A DNA stretch of 64,000 bases from Armatimonadota bacterium (GCA_013314775.1 JABUFB010000005.1:62001-126000); one strand, 5' to 3'. Positions 7,602-17,201 are shown, numbered from the stretch's first letter. A program made the numbers and translations. Notes: generated by a model not told the origin, from the letters alone.

Positions 7602-10397
7602 ATGCCGAAGCCGGTGAGAAGATGCGCATTGCTCGCGACACTCACGTGTCTGTGCCTGACCTGCGCTGCCGAACGCATTCCGCTGACGCCCGAGCAGCTT
7701 GAGGCGGACTGGCTGCTGCAGGAGCGCGACCTGCGACCCATCAGTACGAAGGATGACGCCCTGAGCGCCCTGGACGGTGTGAAAGACGGCGGCTGGGCCT
7801 TCCATACTGGCCTGGACAACCCACCCTGGTGGCAGGTGGACCTCGGCGAGGCTGTTGCGCTCGACCATGCGCTGGTTTTCAACCGTTGCGATGCAGCCGC
7901 CTCGCGCATGGACAGGATCATCGTCCTTCTCAGCGACGACGGCAAGGACTGGCGGCAGGTATACCAGCATAACGGGCCGACTTTCTACGGCGCACGCGGC
8001 GGTCCGCCTCTCAGGGTTGACCTGACCGGCCAGACCGCGCGGTACCTGCGGCTCACCGTGCCGGGACAATCCTTCCTGCACCTCGATGAGGTCGAAGTTT
8101 ACCCCGCAGCCGACCCCGAGCGCAATATCGCCCTGTGGAAGGAGGCGGACCAAAGCAGCATCAGCCAGTGGTCCTCGCGGGCCGTACGCCCCGGAGAGGA
8201 CGCACCGGTTTACCTGCTGGAGCGTGTCCTCGAACGCGGACAGAGACTGGCTGCCGACCTCGCGAGCGCCGGCTTGGACACGTCTCGTGCGGCTGAACTG
8301 CTGCGTGAAATCGCCGCAAAGGCGCCCAACGCCACAGGCGAAACCCGCGGGGACCTCTGGCGGCTCGCGCGGCACACCGTGCGCGAGATGGCTTTCCGCA
8401 ATCCGCTGCTCAATTTCGAGAGCATTCTCTTCGCGAAGCAGGTTCCCGGCAGTTTCAGTCACATGTCTGACCAGTACTACGGCTGGTGGTCGCGCCCCGG
8501 CGGCGGCCTGTTCATCCTGAGCGGCTGGAAGACGGACCAGCCAGTCGAGCGTTGCCTGACTTCGAGCTTCCCCGAAGGCAGCTTCATGCGCCCTGAACTG
8601 TCCTGGGACGGCAAACGCATCCTGTTCGCCTATTGCCGTTACTACCCGCATGTCGCAGGGTTGCCGGACAAGCAGAATAAGGAGAACGTCCCCGAAGACG
8701 CCTTTTACCACGTGTACGAGATGAACGTGGACGGCACCGGGATACGACAGCTAACGCGCGGCCGGTACGATGACTTCGACGCCCGCTACCTGCCATCGGG
8801 CGACATCGTGTTCCTGTCCACCCGACGCGGGCAAAAAACACAGACCAGCGCCGCAAGCGCCATGGCGACTCTGAATGCGACGCTGCCGGACTCCTACGTG
8901 CGTTGCGGGGGCGACGCGTACCGACCGGTGGCTGTCTACACCCTGCATCTCATGGACCGCGATGGCGGCAATATACGGCCCCTGTCACCTTTCGAGAACT
9001 TCGAATGGACCCCATCAATCGCCTCCGACGGACGCATCCTGTATGCGCGTTGGGACTACATCGACCGCAATAACATGCCCTACATGGGCCTGTGGTCGAT
9101 GAACCCCGACGGGACCAACCCGCGCATGGTCTATGGCAACTTCACCCACAGTCCCCATTGTGTGTTCGAAGCGCGGTCGATTCCGGGCTCACACAAGCTG
9201 ATTTTCACCGCGTCGGCGCACCACGCGATCACAGGGGGCAGCCTGGTGCTGCTTGACCCAATGCAGGGCTTTGACGGTCCCGAACCGCTTACGCGTCTGA
9301 CGCCGGAAGTGTGTTTCCCGGAGATCGAGGGCTGGCCCGAGACCTACTACACCAATCCGTTTCCTCTGTCGGAGACCTACTACCTGACCGCCTGGAGCAC
9401 GCAATGCGTGGCGCGCCAGGGCACCAGCGGGCCCAATAACTCTGTGGGCCTGTACCTGTTCGACGCCTTTGGCAACCTGGAACTGATCAATCGCGACAGC
9501 GAGATCTCCTGCATGTACCCGATTCCATTGCGGCCCCGGGAGATGCCGCAGGCCATCGCCGGGCCGGTGGACTGGAACGGTGGCGAGGGGCGTTTCGTGG
9601 TGCTGGATGTGCATGAAGGTCTCAGCGATGTCCCGCGGGGAACGGTGAAAGCCCTGCGGGTGGTGGCGGTTCCGCCGAAAACACAGCCGAACATGAACAC
9701 CCCCAATCTGGGGGTCACGGCAGACGATCCGGGGAAGTGCGTATTGGGCACGGTGCCCGTGGAGACCGATGGCTCGGCGTTCCTGCGGGTGCCATCCGGG
9801 GTCTCGGTGTTTTTTCAAGCCCTGGATGAGCACGGCCAGGCAATCCAGACCATGCGCAGCGTGACCTGCGTGCAGCCCGGCCAGACGTTGTCCTGCGTGG
9901 GTTGCCACGAACCCCGTAACTCGGCGCCGGGCGTGCGCAGAACCGCGGCGCTCGGTCGCGAACCGTCCAGACTCAGGCCCGGGCCCGAAGGCTCGTGGCC
10001 CCTTCGTTACGAGGACCTGGTGCAGCCTGTGCTGGACCGCAGGTGCATCCGCTGCCACAACCCGCAGAGCAAGAGCGAGGCTGCGGCGGCATTCGACCTC
10101 TGTGGCGCGGGCTCGTACCAGCGCATGTTGCGATGGGGCAAGCCCAGCCTGGCCGAGCACGTTGCGCAGCGGTACCGCGAGGGCAGCTCCAAAGTGAACG
10201 CAGGAGCCGCGCAGACCAGCCCAATACTGGCGATGCTGCGAGAAGGTCATCATGGGGTACAGCTGGAACAGGACGAGTGGGATCGTCTTATCACGTGGAT
10301 GGACACATACGGCCAGCGGCTGGGGTCCTTCAGCCCGGAGCAGGAACAGGAGTTGCGAGACCTGCGCGTCGCTCTTGCCGACCTGCTGGCCGAATAG
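7602..10397 (+). CDS. HzsA-related di-heme protein, paralogue B
   Basis: A 931-residue exported protein with signal sequence in the first ~23 residues, then a discoidin (F5/8C-like) domain ('FHTGLDNPPWWQVDLGE' about 68-83, ending 'FLHLDEVEVYPA'). A PD40 propeller follows ('LSWDGKRILFAYCRYY', 'YLPSGDIVFLSTRRG', 'MNPDGTNPRMVYGN', with the conserved 'ASAHHAITGGS'). Then comes an HzsA-like region 'LGTVPVETDGSAFLRVPSG' with heme motifs CVGCH (765-769) and CIRCH (815-819), and the end motif 'EWDRLITWMD'. The ATG at 7602 touches a GAGGGG; a GTG at 7614 would have better spacing and still give a signal peptide, so the start is uncertain by four codons. The next gene, the propeller/peroxidase fusion, starts 39 nt after its stop, suggesting an operon. 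Confidence 0.82.
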   Translation: MPKPVRRCALLATLTCLCLTCAAERIPLTPEQLEADWLLQERDLRPISTKDDALSALDGVKDGGWAFHTGLDNPPWWQVDLGEAVALDHALVFNRCDAAASRMDRIIVLLSDDGKDWRQVYQHNGPTFYGARGGPPLRVDLTGQTARYLRLTVPGQSFLHLDEVEVYPAADPERNIALWKEADQSSISQWSSRAVRPGEDAPVYLLERVLERGQRLAADLASAGLDTSRAAELLREIAAKAPNATGETRGDLWRLARHTVREMAFRNPLLNFESILFAKQVPGSFSHMSDQYYGWWSRPGGGLFILSGWKTDQPVERCLTSSFPEGSFMRPELSWDGKRILFAYCRYYPHVAGLPDKQNKENVPEDAFYHVYEMNVDGTGIRQLTRGRYDDFDARYLPSGDIVFLSTRRGQKTQTSAASAMATLNATLPDSYVRCGGDAYRPVAVYTLHLMDRDGGNIRPLSPFENFEWTPSIASDGRILYARWDYIDRNNMPYMGLWSMNPDGTNPRMVYGNFTHSPHCVFEARSIPGSHKLIFTASAHHAITGGSLVLLDPMQGFDGPEPLTRLTPEVCFPEIEGWPETYYTNPFPLSETYYLTAWSTQCVARQGTSGPNNSVGLYLFDAFGNLELINRDSEISCMYPIPLRPREMPQAIAGPVDWNGGEGRFVVLDVHEGLSDVPRGTVKALRVVAVPPKTQPNMNTPNLGVTADDPGKCVLGTVPVETDGSAFLRVPSGVSVFFQALDEHGQAIQTMRSVTCVQPGQTLSCVGCHEPRNSAPGVRRTAALGREPSRLRPGPEGSWPLRYEDLVQPVLDRRCIRCHNPQSKSEAAAAFDLCGAGSYQRMLRWGKPSLAEHVAQRYREGSSKVNAGAAQTSPILAMLREGHHGVQLEQDEWDRLITWMDTYGQRLGSFSPEQEQELRDLRVALADLLAE

Positions 10398-10436
10398 CTC
10401 AGACCTTCGCGTTCACAGCGAATCGGGAGAAAACAG

Positions 10437-12308
10437 ATGCTCCACGCCATGCGTCGTGCCGGTATTCCGTCGGGTGCGCGCGCTCGCTACTTCGCCCTGG
10501 GGTTGGTGGCGGTCATGCTGGTCGCTGGCGTCGCGCTCATCGGGCGGCCTGCAAGCACACAGGCAGGGCCCACTTACCATTCCCCCTTGTACATGGCCCT
10601 TTCGCCTGATCAGCAGACGCTCTACGTGACCGACCATACTGCCGATGGCCTGTGTGTCCTGTCCGCTAAGGATGGGTCGCTGGTCCGCACGGTGTCGATC
10701 CCGGCGCCGACAGGCGTCGCGGTCTCTCCCGATGGCGCAACGATTTATGTGGCGAGTTCGTTGCAGGACCGCGTCTATGAAGTCGATGCCGCGGATGGCC
10801 GCATCCGTGGATCCCTCGGCGTGGGCCGATACCCGGTCGGCCTTGCGGTATCCCCGGATGGCGCCACGTTGTACTGCTGCAATCAGTTCACCGATGATGT
10901 CTCCGTGATCGACACAGCCAATATGGCCGAAACGCGGCGTCTCAAAGCGATCCGCGAGCCCCGTTTCGTGGCGATCGCCGCCGCTGGTGACCGGCTGGTG
11001 GTTACGAACCAGCTTCCTCTGGGCTCCAACCTCGATGACTCCCTGGCGGCCGAGGCCACGGTAATCGACTTGCCCGGCGGTGATACCACGGCCGTCAAGC
11101 TCTCTCTGGGTGCGACCGATGTTGGGCAGGTCTGCTGTTCGCCCGACGGACGCTTCGCTTATATTCCCCACGTCCTGGCGCGCTGGCTCGTGCCACCGAC
11201 ACAGCTTGATCGGGGCTGGATCGCTACGAATGCACTGACGATCATCGACCTGCAGGAGAAGAAGCGGGTCAATACCGTGCTTCTGGATGATCTCGACCGC
11301 GGGGCTGCCAACCCGCAGGGCATCACGATCTCTCCGGACGGCGCGCGGCTGTACGTCACCCACGCAGGCACCCATGAGATACAGGTCATCGACCGGGCAA
11401 AGCTTCACAAACTGGTTGACGAGTGGCCGGCCGACGCGCTCACGGAGCTTGAGAATGACCTGACCGCCGTCTACCGGGCCGGTGTGCGCATCCGCGTGCC
11501 TTGTGGAGGCGTTGGCCCTCGCTCGGCTGCCGCCACGTCGGACGCGGTTTTCGCTGCGAATTACTACAGCGGCGATATTACCCGGCTGCCCGCTGATGGC
11601 AAGGGCAAGCCGACGATGATTGCGCTGGGAAACCAGCCGGAGATGGACTCCGTACGGCGCGGCGAAATGCTGTTCAACGACGCCCGCATATGCTTCCAGG
11701 GATGGCAATCCTGCGCAACCTGCCACCCCGAGGGACGCGCGGACGGGCTGGCGTGGGACCTGCTCAATGATGGGATCGGTAATCCGAAGAACGCCAAGTC
11801 GCTGCTTCTTTCGGGCCCGACGCCTCCGGTCATGGCCCACGGCGTTCGGGGTAGCATGGAGATCGCGGTCGGGACCGGGCTCAAGTACATTCTCTTCCAC
11901 GTCCCAACCAATAACGAGATCCCGGACATCGCCGCGTACATCGATTCCATGAAACCCGAACGGAGCCCGCACCGGAATCCCGACGGCACGCTGTCGGAGG
12001 CGGCCCAGCGCGGCAAGGCCATCTTTGAACGTGAGGACGTTCAGTGCGCCAAGTGCCACCCGGCGCCGCTGTATACCGACCTGCAGACATACGATGTGGG
12101 TACCCGCGGGCCATACGACCGCCGCGACGATTTCGACACTCCCACCCTCGTCGAGATGTTCCGCAGTGCGCCGTATCTGCATGACGGCAGCGCGGTGACC
12201 ATGATGGACGTCCTGACAACGTACAACAAGAACGACAAGCACGGCGTCACCTCGCACCTGTCGCAGCAGGAACTGAACGACCTGGTGGAATACCTGCTGT
12301 CCCTGTAG
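10437..12308 (+). CDS. YVTN-propeller / di-heme CcP-like fusion (HzsB-HzsC-like layout)
   Basis: A 623-residue protein with an N-terminal membrane/signal segment (ALGLVAVMLVAGVALIG). Residues ~45-400 form a YVTN/YncE-type beta-propeller with repeating 'VAVSPDGATIYVA' and 'LAVSPDGATLYCC' blades. Residues ~405-623 form a di-heme cytochrome c peroxidase/MauG-like domain: CATCH (426-430) in 'CATCHPEGRADGLAWDLLND', 'PPVMAHGVRG', and CAKCH (537-541) followed by 'FDTPTLVEMFRSAPYLHDG'. In hydrazine synthase the beta subunit is a seven-bladed propeller and gamma a CcP-like di-heme protein, and in Scalindua these two are reported as one fused polypeptide. Similar propeller-cytochrome fusions occur outside anammox, so identity is not proven. 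It sits between HzsA-related genes B and C on the same strand. Confidence 0.82.
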   Translation: MLHAMRRAGIPSGARARYFALGLVAVMLVAGVALIGRPASTQAGPTYHSPLYMALSPDQQTLYVTDHTADGLCVLSAKDGSLVRTVSIPAPTGVAVSPDGATIYVASSLQDRVYEVDAADGRIRGSLGVGRYPVGLAVSPDGATLYCCNQFTDDVSVIDTANMAETRRLKAIREPRFVAIAAAGDRLVVTNQLPLGSNLDDSLAAEATVIDLPGGDTTAVKLSLGATDVGQVCCSPDGRFAYIPHVLARWLVPPTQLDRGWIATNALTIIDLQEKKRVNTVLLDDLDRGAANPQGITISPDGARLYVTHAGTHEIQVIDRAKLHKLVDEWPADALTELENDLTAVYRAGVRIRVPCGGVGPRSAAATSDAVFAANYYSGDITRLPADGKGKPTMIALGNQPEMDSVRRGEMLFNDARICFQGWQSCATCHPEGRADGLAWDLLNDGIGNPKNAKSLLLSGPTPPVMAHGVRGSMEIAVGTGLKYILFHVPTNNEIPDIAAYIDSMKPERSPHRNPDGTLSEAAQRGKAIFEREDVQCAKCHPAPLYTDLQTYDVGTRGPYDRRDDFDTPTLVEMFRSAPYLHDGSAVTMMDVLTTYNKNDKHGVTSHLSQQELNDLVEYLLSL

Positions 12309-12340
12309 GCCACAAGTCGGGGCGAAGTGAGTACGCAGTT

Positions 12341-12374
12341 CTCCTGCCCGGGGTGGCGACGCCCCGGGCAGGAG
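12341..12374 (+). terminator. Terminator hairpin after the propeller/peroxidase gene
   Basis: A perfect 13-bp stem (CTCCTGCCCGGGG / CCCCGGGCAGGAG) with an 8-nt loop lies 32 nt after the stop. There is no T-run, so it may also be an attenuating or RNA-processing hairpin inside a longer operon leading to gene C. Confidence 0.65.
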
Positions 12375-12420
12375 TACATTCAGCCGCGGAATCCCGTCCG
12401 CATCCGGGAGCCTTAGCGCG

Positions 12421-15400
12421 ATGAGCAACCGTCTCACGTATGTATGGATGTCGGTGCTGTTTGTGATTCTCCGCCCGGTCTTCTGCCAGGATGCGCCGGT
12501 CACGCCTGACAGCCTGTACGTTCGCAGCGATACCTGGCAGCATTCGTTGGAAGCATCCCTGCAGCGTCTCGCGGCCTTGGAGAAAGCCGAACGCACCGCA
12601 GCTTCCGGCGGGGTGGAACTTGGCCCATGGTACGCCGCGGGCTCCTTCAGCAACCTGGACGGGAAGGGTTTCGCCCATCGATATCCCCCCGAGCAGGCGG
12701 TCAAGCTCGACGCGCAGTATCCCGGCATGTATGGCTCCACCGTCAGCTGGCGGCGCATGGACATGTTCGAGGACGGGCAAGTTCACAGCCTGCTGCCTCA
12801 TTTCCAGCACACCGAATGGGCTATCTGCTACCTGTATCGCACTATCACCACGCGCACCGGAGGCACCCTCAAGGTGTCCTTCGGCAGCGACGATGGTCTC
12901 GCGGTGTGGTTCAACGGACAGAAGATCGTGTCGCAGGATGTGCCTCGCGGGCCCGGCCCAGACCAGGCAGTTGAGACCCTGGAACTTGAGCCGGGGGAGA
13001 ACCACCTTCTGCTGAAGATCGTGAACCGCACTGGCGGCTGGGGGTTCTATTTCCGCGCAGAACAGGTGGCCGGAGACTTCGAGCCGTGGCACGTCATTGG
13101 ACCCTTCGACAACACTGACGGCAAGGGGTACACCACCGCTTACCCGCCCGAGCGGGAGATCGACTATGCGCGCACGTACCCCGGGATGAAGAACACCGTG
13201 GCCGCCTGGCGACCGATGGAGCGTTTCGTAGACGGGCAGGTCCATGATCTGCGGCCCCATTTCAAGCACACCGACTGGGCCATTGCATATCTGCACCGGG
13301 TCATCAATGCGAAGCGCGATGAGGAGATCACCGGTTATTTCGGCAGCGACGACGGTCTCGCCGTCTGGCTCAACGGGGAGAAGCTCATTGCGAAGGAGAA
13401 GGTTCCGCGCGGGCCTGCACCGGACCAGGACAAGGCGGTCCTGCGTCTGAAGAAGGGGCGCAATGATCTGCTCGTGAAGATCGTCAACCAGACCGGCGGG
13501 TGGGGCTTCTACTTCCACACGAAGCCCGGTGGAGGAGATCCCGAAGAGAACCCAGTGCGTCGCCAGCGCATCGCCGCCATCTGGGATCGCCTCCGCGTTG
13601 ATTTCACCTCTCCGGAAGACGTGCGACAGATGAAGGACGAGAGCGCTGACGGCATCTGGCCCATCGGCTGGCACCCCACCGACTGGGCCTCCCTGGCCCG
13701 GCGATACCAGGACGCGACCCGGACCCGTCTGAGCGCTGCGCAGCGGCTTCTTGATGGCCTGCGGCTCGATCTCGGCGAAGATGAATGTGCGGCCGAGGCG
13801 CGGGCCATCCTGTCCGTGACCTCCGCGCCGTCGAGGACACCCGACGCGGACGCTGTTGAAGCTCTACGCGCACCGTACCACCAGGCTGCGCGCCTGCAAG
13901 ACCTGTTCGCAGGCCTCGCGAAGCTGGTGAGCATCGGCCTCGCGGTGGACGACCTGTCTGCGACTTATCCCGGCCAGTACCCGGGTGCCGAGTTCCGAGG
14001 CGCGCTCGATGACTTGCGCGCGCGCCGGACTGCACTCCTCGCGGGCAGGGGCGGCGCATACGGGCAGCTTGATGCCGTAGCGGTCTCGGCGTGGGAGGAG
14101 GAGATCACCGCACTGCAACGCAAGGCGCTGATCGAAGCCAATCCGGTACTGGATTTCGGTGAACTGCTGTTCATCACCCGCAAGCCCGGCGGCGGCAACC
14201 CCGGCCTGCCCCAGAACTGGCAGGGCAACTCCAGCATGCGCCGCAACGGCTGGGACACGGCGATCTCTATTCTTTCGTCGGCGCGCGGTGGGGGTACTGT
14301 TCGCACGATCTTTCACTCCCCCAGCGCTTTCGTGGGCGATCTGAATCTGTCCTTCGACGCCACCCGGATACTGTTTTCCATGCCTGATGAGGCCAGGAGG
14401 ATGACTTATCAGGTGTGGGAGATCGGCACGGACGGGAGCGGTCTGCGCCAGGTGAGCGTGGGCCCGGACGAAGACTATGACAACTACGACGCCTGCTACC
14501 TGCCCGATGGCCGTGTCATATTCACTTCCACTCGCTGCTACCAGGCTGTGCCCTGCACTGGCGGTGACCACGTGGCGCTACTGTATCTGATGGACGCTGA
14601 CGGCGGGAATGTGCGGCAACTCACTTTCGACCAGGACCACAGCTGGGACCCCACGGTCCTGAACGATGGTCGGATCATCTACACCCGCTGGGAATACAAC
14701 GATACGCCCCATTACTTCAGCCGGATTCTCTTTTCGATGAACCCCGACGGCACGCGCCAGAGCGCATTCTATGGGACTAACTCGTTCTTTCCGAACACCA
14801 TGATGTACCCGCGGCCTATCCCCGGCAGCGCGACGAAGATTGTGTGCATCCTCTCTGGGCACCACGGGAACCCGCGTATGGGGGAAGTCGCCATCATCGA
14901 CACCGCGCAAGGCGAGCGCGAGGCTGAGGGCGTGGTACAGATCCTGCCCGAACGCCACCGGAAGATCGAGCCGGTTATCGTGGACCAGTACGCTACCGGA
15001 AAGTGGCCCCAGTTTGTGCAGCCGTGGCCACTGTCCGACAAGTACTTCCTGGTCTCCTGCAAGCCTTCACCCGACGACTGGTGGGGGCTGTATCTGGTGG
15101 ATGTCTTCGACAACCTGGTGCCGATTCGCGTGGAACCCGGCGCGGCGCTCATGGAGCCGATCCCGCTGTGCCCGCGCAAGACGCCGCCGATCATCCCCGA
15201 TGCGGTCGATCTGAAGCGCAAGGACGCACTGGTCTATCTGTTCGACATATATCGGGGTGAAGGTCTGGACGGCGTGCCGCGCGGGAGCATCAAGAAGCTG
15301 CGGCTCATCGAACCGGTCTACAGGTACTGGGGCAATGGCGAGACCTACAGCACGTCCATCGATGGGACCTGGGACGTGAAGCGCATACTCGGGACGGTGC

Positions 15401-16083
15401 CCGTGGAAGCGGACGGATCTGCGTTCTTCCGGGTGCCTGCCAACACTCCGATCATGGTCCAGCCCATCGACGGACGGAACATGGCACAACAGCAGATGCG
15501 GAGCTGGTTCACGGCTATGCCGGGCGAAGTGCTGTCCTGCGTGGGCTGCCACGAGCGCAGGCGCGAGGTGCCGACAACCGGGGGCCGCGCACTCGCACAG
15601 GCGCGCCCACCTTCGGAAATCGAGCCCTGGCGCGGGCCGGCGCGCGGATTCTCCTTCGAAGCCGAAGTGCAACCTGTGCTGGATCGCCACTGCGTACGGT
15701 GTCATTCCAAGGGAGCCCTTGACTTGCGCCCCGCAGGAACACCGGGCGCGCGCGAGGCTCGGTTCAGCCCGGCGTATGATTCCTTGCACCCGTACGTCCG
15801 CCGGCCAGGTCTGGAGGCCACCATGCACATGCTGCCGCCGCGGGAGTTCGCGGCGAGCACCAGCCAGCTTGTGCAGTTGCTGGGTAAGGGGCATTTCGGG
15901 GTGAAGCTCACCGGGGAGGATTGGGACCGGATCATCACCTGGATTGACCTGAACGTCCCATACTCCGGTGACTGGCGCGATGCGATCCCACCTGCGCCGG
16001 AGAACCTCATCAGGCGGCGCGAGGAAATCCGCGCGCAGGACGCCTGGGCTGTAGCTCAACGGGAAGCGCAGGTGCGGCCATGA
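12421..16083 (+). CDS. HzsA-related di-heme protein, paralogue C, duplicated N-terminal module
   Basis: A 1220-residue exported protein and the longest paralogue. After the signal sequence, two tandem copies of a PA14/GLEYA-like beta-sandwich occupy about residues 66-210 and 220-367; each has 'DGKG', 'YPGM', 'DGQVH' and 'FGSDDGLAVW.NG'. A helical linker follows, then a PD40 propeller ('LLYLMDADGGNVRQLTFDQD', 'MNPDGTRQSAFYG', 'SGHHGNPRMGEVAIID'). The HzsA-like region has 'LGTVPVEADGSAFFRVPAN' with heme motifs CVGCH (1040-1044) and CVRCH (1091-1095), and closes with 'EDWDRIITWIDLNVPYSGDW'. The start has GGGAG upstream. Its stop overlaps the SUMF1-like start (ATGA), implying translational coupling. 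Periplasmic or cell-surface location is inferred; the reaction is unknown. Confidence 0.82.
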   Translation: MSNRLTYVWMSVLFVILRPVFCQDAPVTPDSLYVRSDTWQHSLEASLQRLAALEKAERTAASGGVELGPWYAAGSFSNLDGKGFAHRYPPEQAVKLDAQYPGMYGSTVSWRRMDMFEDGQVHSLLPHFQHTEWAICYLYRTITTRTGGTLKVSFGSDDGLAVWFNGQKIVSQDVPRGPGPDQAVETLELEPGENHLLLKIVNRTGGWGFYFRAEQVAGDFEPWHVIGPFDNTDGKGYTTAYPPEREIDYARTYPGMKNTVAAWRPMERFVDGQVHDLRPHFKHTDWAIAYLHRVINAKRDEEITGYFGSDDGLAVWLNGEKLIAKEKVPRGPAPDQDKAVLRLKKGRNDLLVKIVNQTGGWGFYFHTKPGGGDPEENPVRRQRIAAIWDRLRVDFTSPEDVRQMKDESADGIWPIGWHPTDWASLARRYQDATRTRLSAAQRLLDGLRLDLGEDECAAEARAILSVTSAPSRTPDADAVEALRAPYHQAARLQDLFAGLAKLVSIGLAVDDLSATYPGQYPGAEFRGALDDLRARRTALLAGRGGAYGQLDAVAVSAWEEEITALQRKALIEANPVLDFGELLFITRKPGGGNPGLPQNWQGNSSMRRNGWDTAISILSSARGGGTVRTIFHSPSAFVGDLNLSFDATRILFSMPDEARRMTYQVWEIGTDGSGLRQVSVGPDEDYDNYDACYLPDGRVIFTSTRCYQAVPCTGGDHVALLYLMDADGGNVRQLTFDQDHSWDPTVLNDGRIIYTRWEYNDTPHYFSRILFSMNPDGTRQSAFYGTNSFFPNTMMYPRPIPGSATKIVCILSGHHGNPRMGEVAIIDTAQGEREAEGVVQILPERHRKIEPVIVDQYATGKWPQFVQPWPLSDKYFLVSCKPSPDDWWGLYLVDVFDNLVPIRVEPGAALMEPIPLCPRKTPPIIPDAVDLKRKDALVYLFDIYRGEGLDGVPRGSIKKLRLIEPVYRYWGNGETYSTSIDGTWDVKRILGTVPVEADGSAFFRVPANTPIMVQPIDGRNMAQQQMRSWFTAMPGEVLSCVGCHERRREVPTTGGRALAQARPPSEIEPWRGPARGFSFEAEVQPVLDRHCVRCHSKGALDLRPAGTPGAREARFSPAYDSLHPYVRRPGLEATMHMLPPREFAASTSQLVQLLGKGHFGVKLTGEDWDRIITWIDLNVPYSGDWRDAIPPAPENLIRRREEIRAQDAWAVAQREAQVRP

Positions 16084-17042
16084 AGCGCGTTCTGACGGTC
16101 CTCGTCGTGTGCTGGATGTACACGGTGGCACTGGTCGCTGATGATGCGCCGAGGGGCTGGCCTTTCGACACTGCCGAGGCCCAGCGGCGACAGCAGGAAT
16201 GCGCTGGGGAACTTGGCGGCGAGATCACCCGCTCGCTGACGCTGCCGGGCGGAGGCACACTTGCGCTTGTCCTGGTTCCGGCCGGACAGTTCCTGATGGG
16301 CGCGCCGGAAGGCGAGTCGCTGCTGGATCCAGACGAGGTTCCGCGCTTCGTCGCCGAGGTTCCCGGCCCGTTTTGGATGAGCCGGTGCGAGATTACGAAT
16401 GCCCAGTACCGGCTGTTCAGGCCTGATCATTCCAGCGGCAACATTGACACATACTGGAAGGATCGCGTGGGGCCAGGTCCGTCACTTGACGCCGACGACC
16501 AGCCCGTTGTCCGCGTCTCCTGGCACGAAGCCAAAGCCTTCTGCCAATGGCTGGGGAAGCAACTGGGGAAGACGGTGCGCCTGCCGACCGAACCCGAGTG
16601 GGAGTGGGCCTGTCGCGCGGGAACCGACAGCCGGTTCCATTGCGACCCGGCAGAGCTTGACAAGTACGCGAACCTCGCAGATGCCAGCCTGCGCTCCGTC
16701 AAGCCGTGGGCAGTGCGTGACAACGAACGCAATGACGGAGTGGCGGTCTCAGCAAGTGTGGGCCGCTATCTGCCCAATGCCTGGGGTCTATGCGATATGC
16801 ATGGGAACGTGGCGGAGTGGTGCGAGAGTCTGTATCAACCGTACCCGCTGAACGCGACAAAGGAGTCCGATGCGACCGCTGACCCCGAAGCTCCCCGCGT
16901 CGTTCGCGGCGGGTCGTGGGATGATCGCCCGCGCCGCATACGCTCTGCATTCCGGCTGAGCTACCCGCCGTCGCAGAGGGTTTACAACGTGGGGTTCCGG
17001 GTCATTCTTGCCGATCCAGAACCTGCAACGTTGGGCCGGTAG
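16080..17042 (+). CDS. Exported SUMF1/FGE-fold protein
   Basis: A 320-residue protein with an N-terminal signal sequence (MKRVLTVLVVCWMYTVALVA) and a formylglycine-generating-enzyme-like (SUMF1) domain: 'LVPAGQFLMGAPEGE', 'MSRCEITNAQYRLF', 'VSWHEAKAFCQWLGKQLG', 'RLPTEPEWEWACRAG', 'GLCDMHGNVAEWCES', 'RVVRGGSWDDRPRRIRSAFR' and 'NVGFRVI'. True FGEs have catalytic cysteines following the RGGS segment; here that segment is RGGSWDDRPRR with none, so sulfatase activation is unlikely. SUMF1-fold proteins without that pair serve as iron oxidoreductases (EgtB-like), binding proteins or unknowns. The start overlaps the stop of heme protein C by four bases, so the two are probably made together. Confidence 0.8.
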   Translation: MKRVLTVLVVCWMYTVALVADDAPRGWPFDTAEAQRRQQECAGELGGEITRSLTLPGGGTLALVLVPAGQFLMGAPEGESLLDPDEVPRFVAEVPGPFWMSRCEITNAQYRLFRPDHSSGNIDTYWKDRVGPGPSLDADDQPVVRVSWHEAKAFCQWLGKQLGKTVRLPTEPEWEWACRAGTDSRFHCDPAELDKYANLADASLRSVKPWAVRDNERNDGVAVSASVGRYLPNAWGLCDMHGNVAEWCESLYQPYPLNATKESDATADPEAPRVVRGGSWDDRPRRIRSAFRLSYPPSQRVYNVGFRVILADPEPATLGR

Positions 17043-17171
17043 GCATTCCCAGTCATCCAACGCAACGTCCATCGCTATCCAACATTCCACGTCCGCGTTA
17101 CGTCTCGATCCCCGTGTTGATACTGTCGTGTGTTTTCTCGCAGAACTGTGAGAATTCAAACAACGTTCGTA

Positions 17172-17201
17172 TTGACTTTTTGATGGCCGTACCTGTATAA
17201 T
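17172..17201 (+). promoter_or_regulatory. Sigma-70-type promoter upstream of the small DNA-binding-like gene
   Basis: TTGACT at 17172-17177 and TATAAT at 17196-17201 with an 18-bp spacer, in a locally AT-rich stretch of an otherwise GC-rich window. The predicted transcription start is near 17208, giving a leader of about 34 nt before the GTG at 17242. Confidence 0.7.

Noticed and set aside
7602-16083. Calling the organism an anammox bacterium
   Set aside because: HzsA-like and propeller/CcP-like proteins exist in many non-anammox bacteria; no hydrazine dehydrogenase, nitrite reductase or ladderane genes are visible, and the gene style suggests Armatimonadota.
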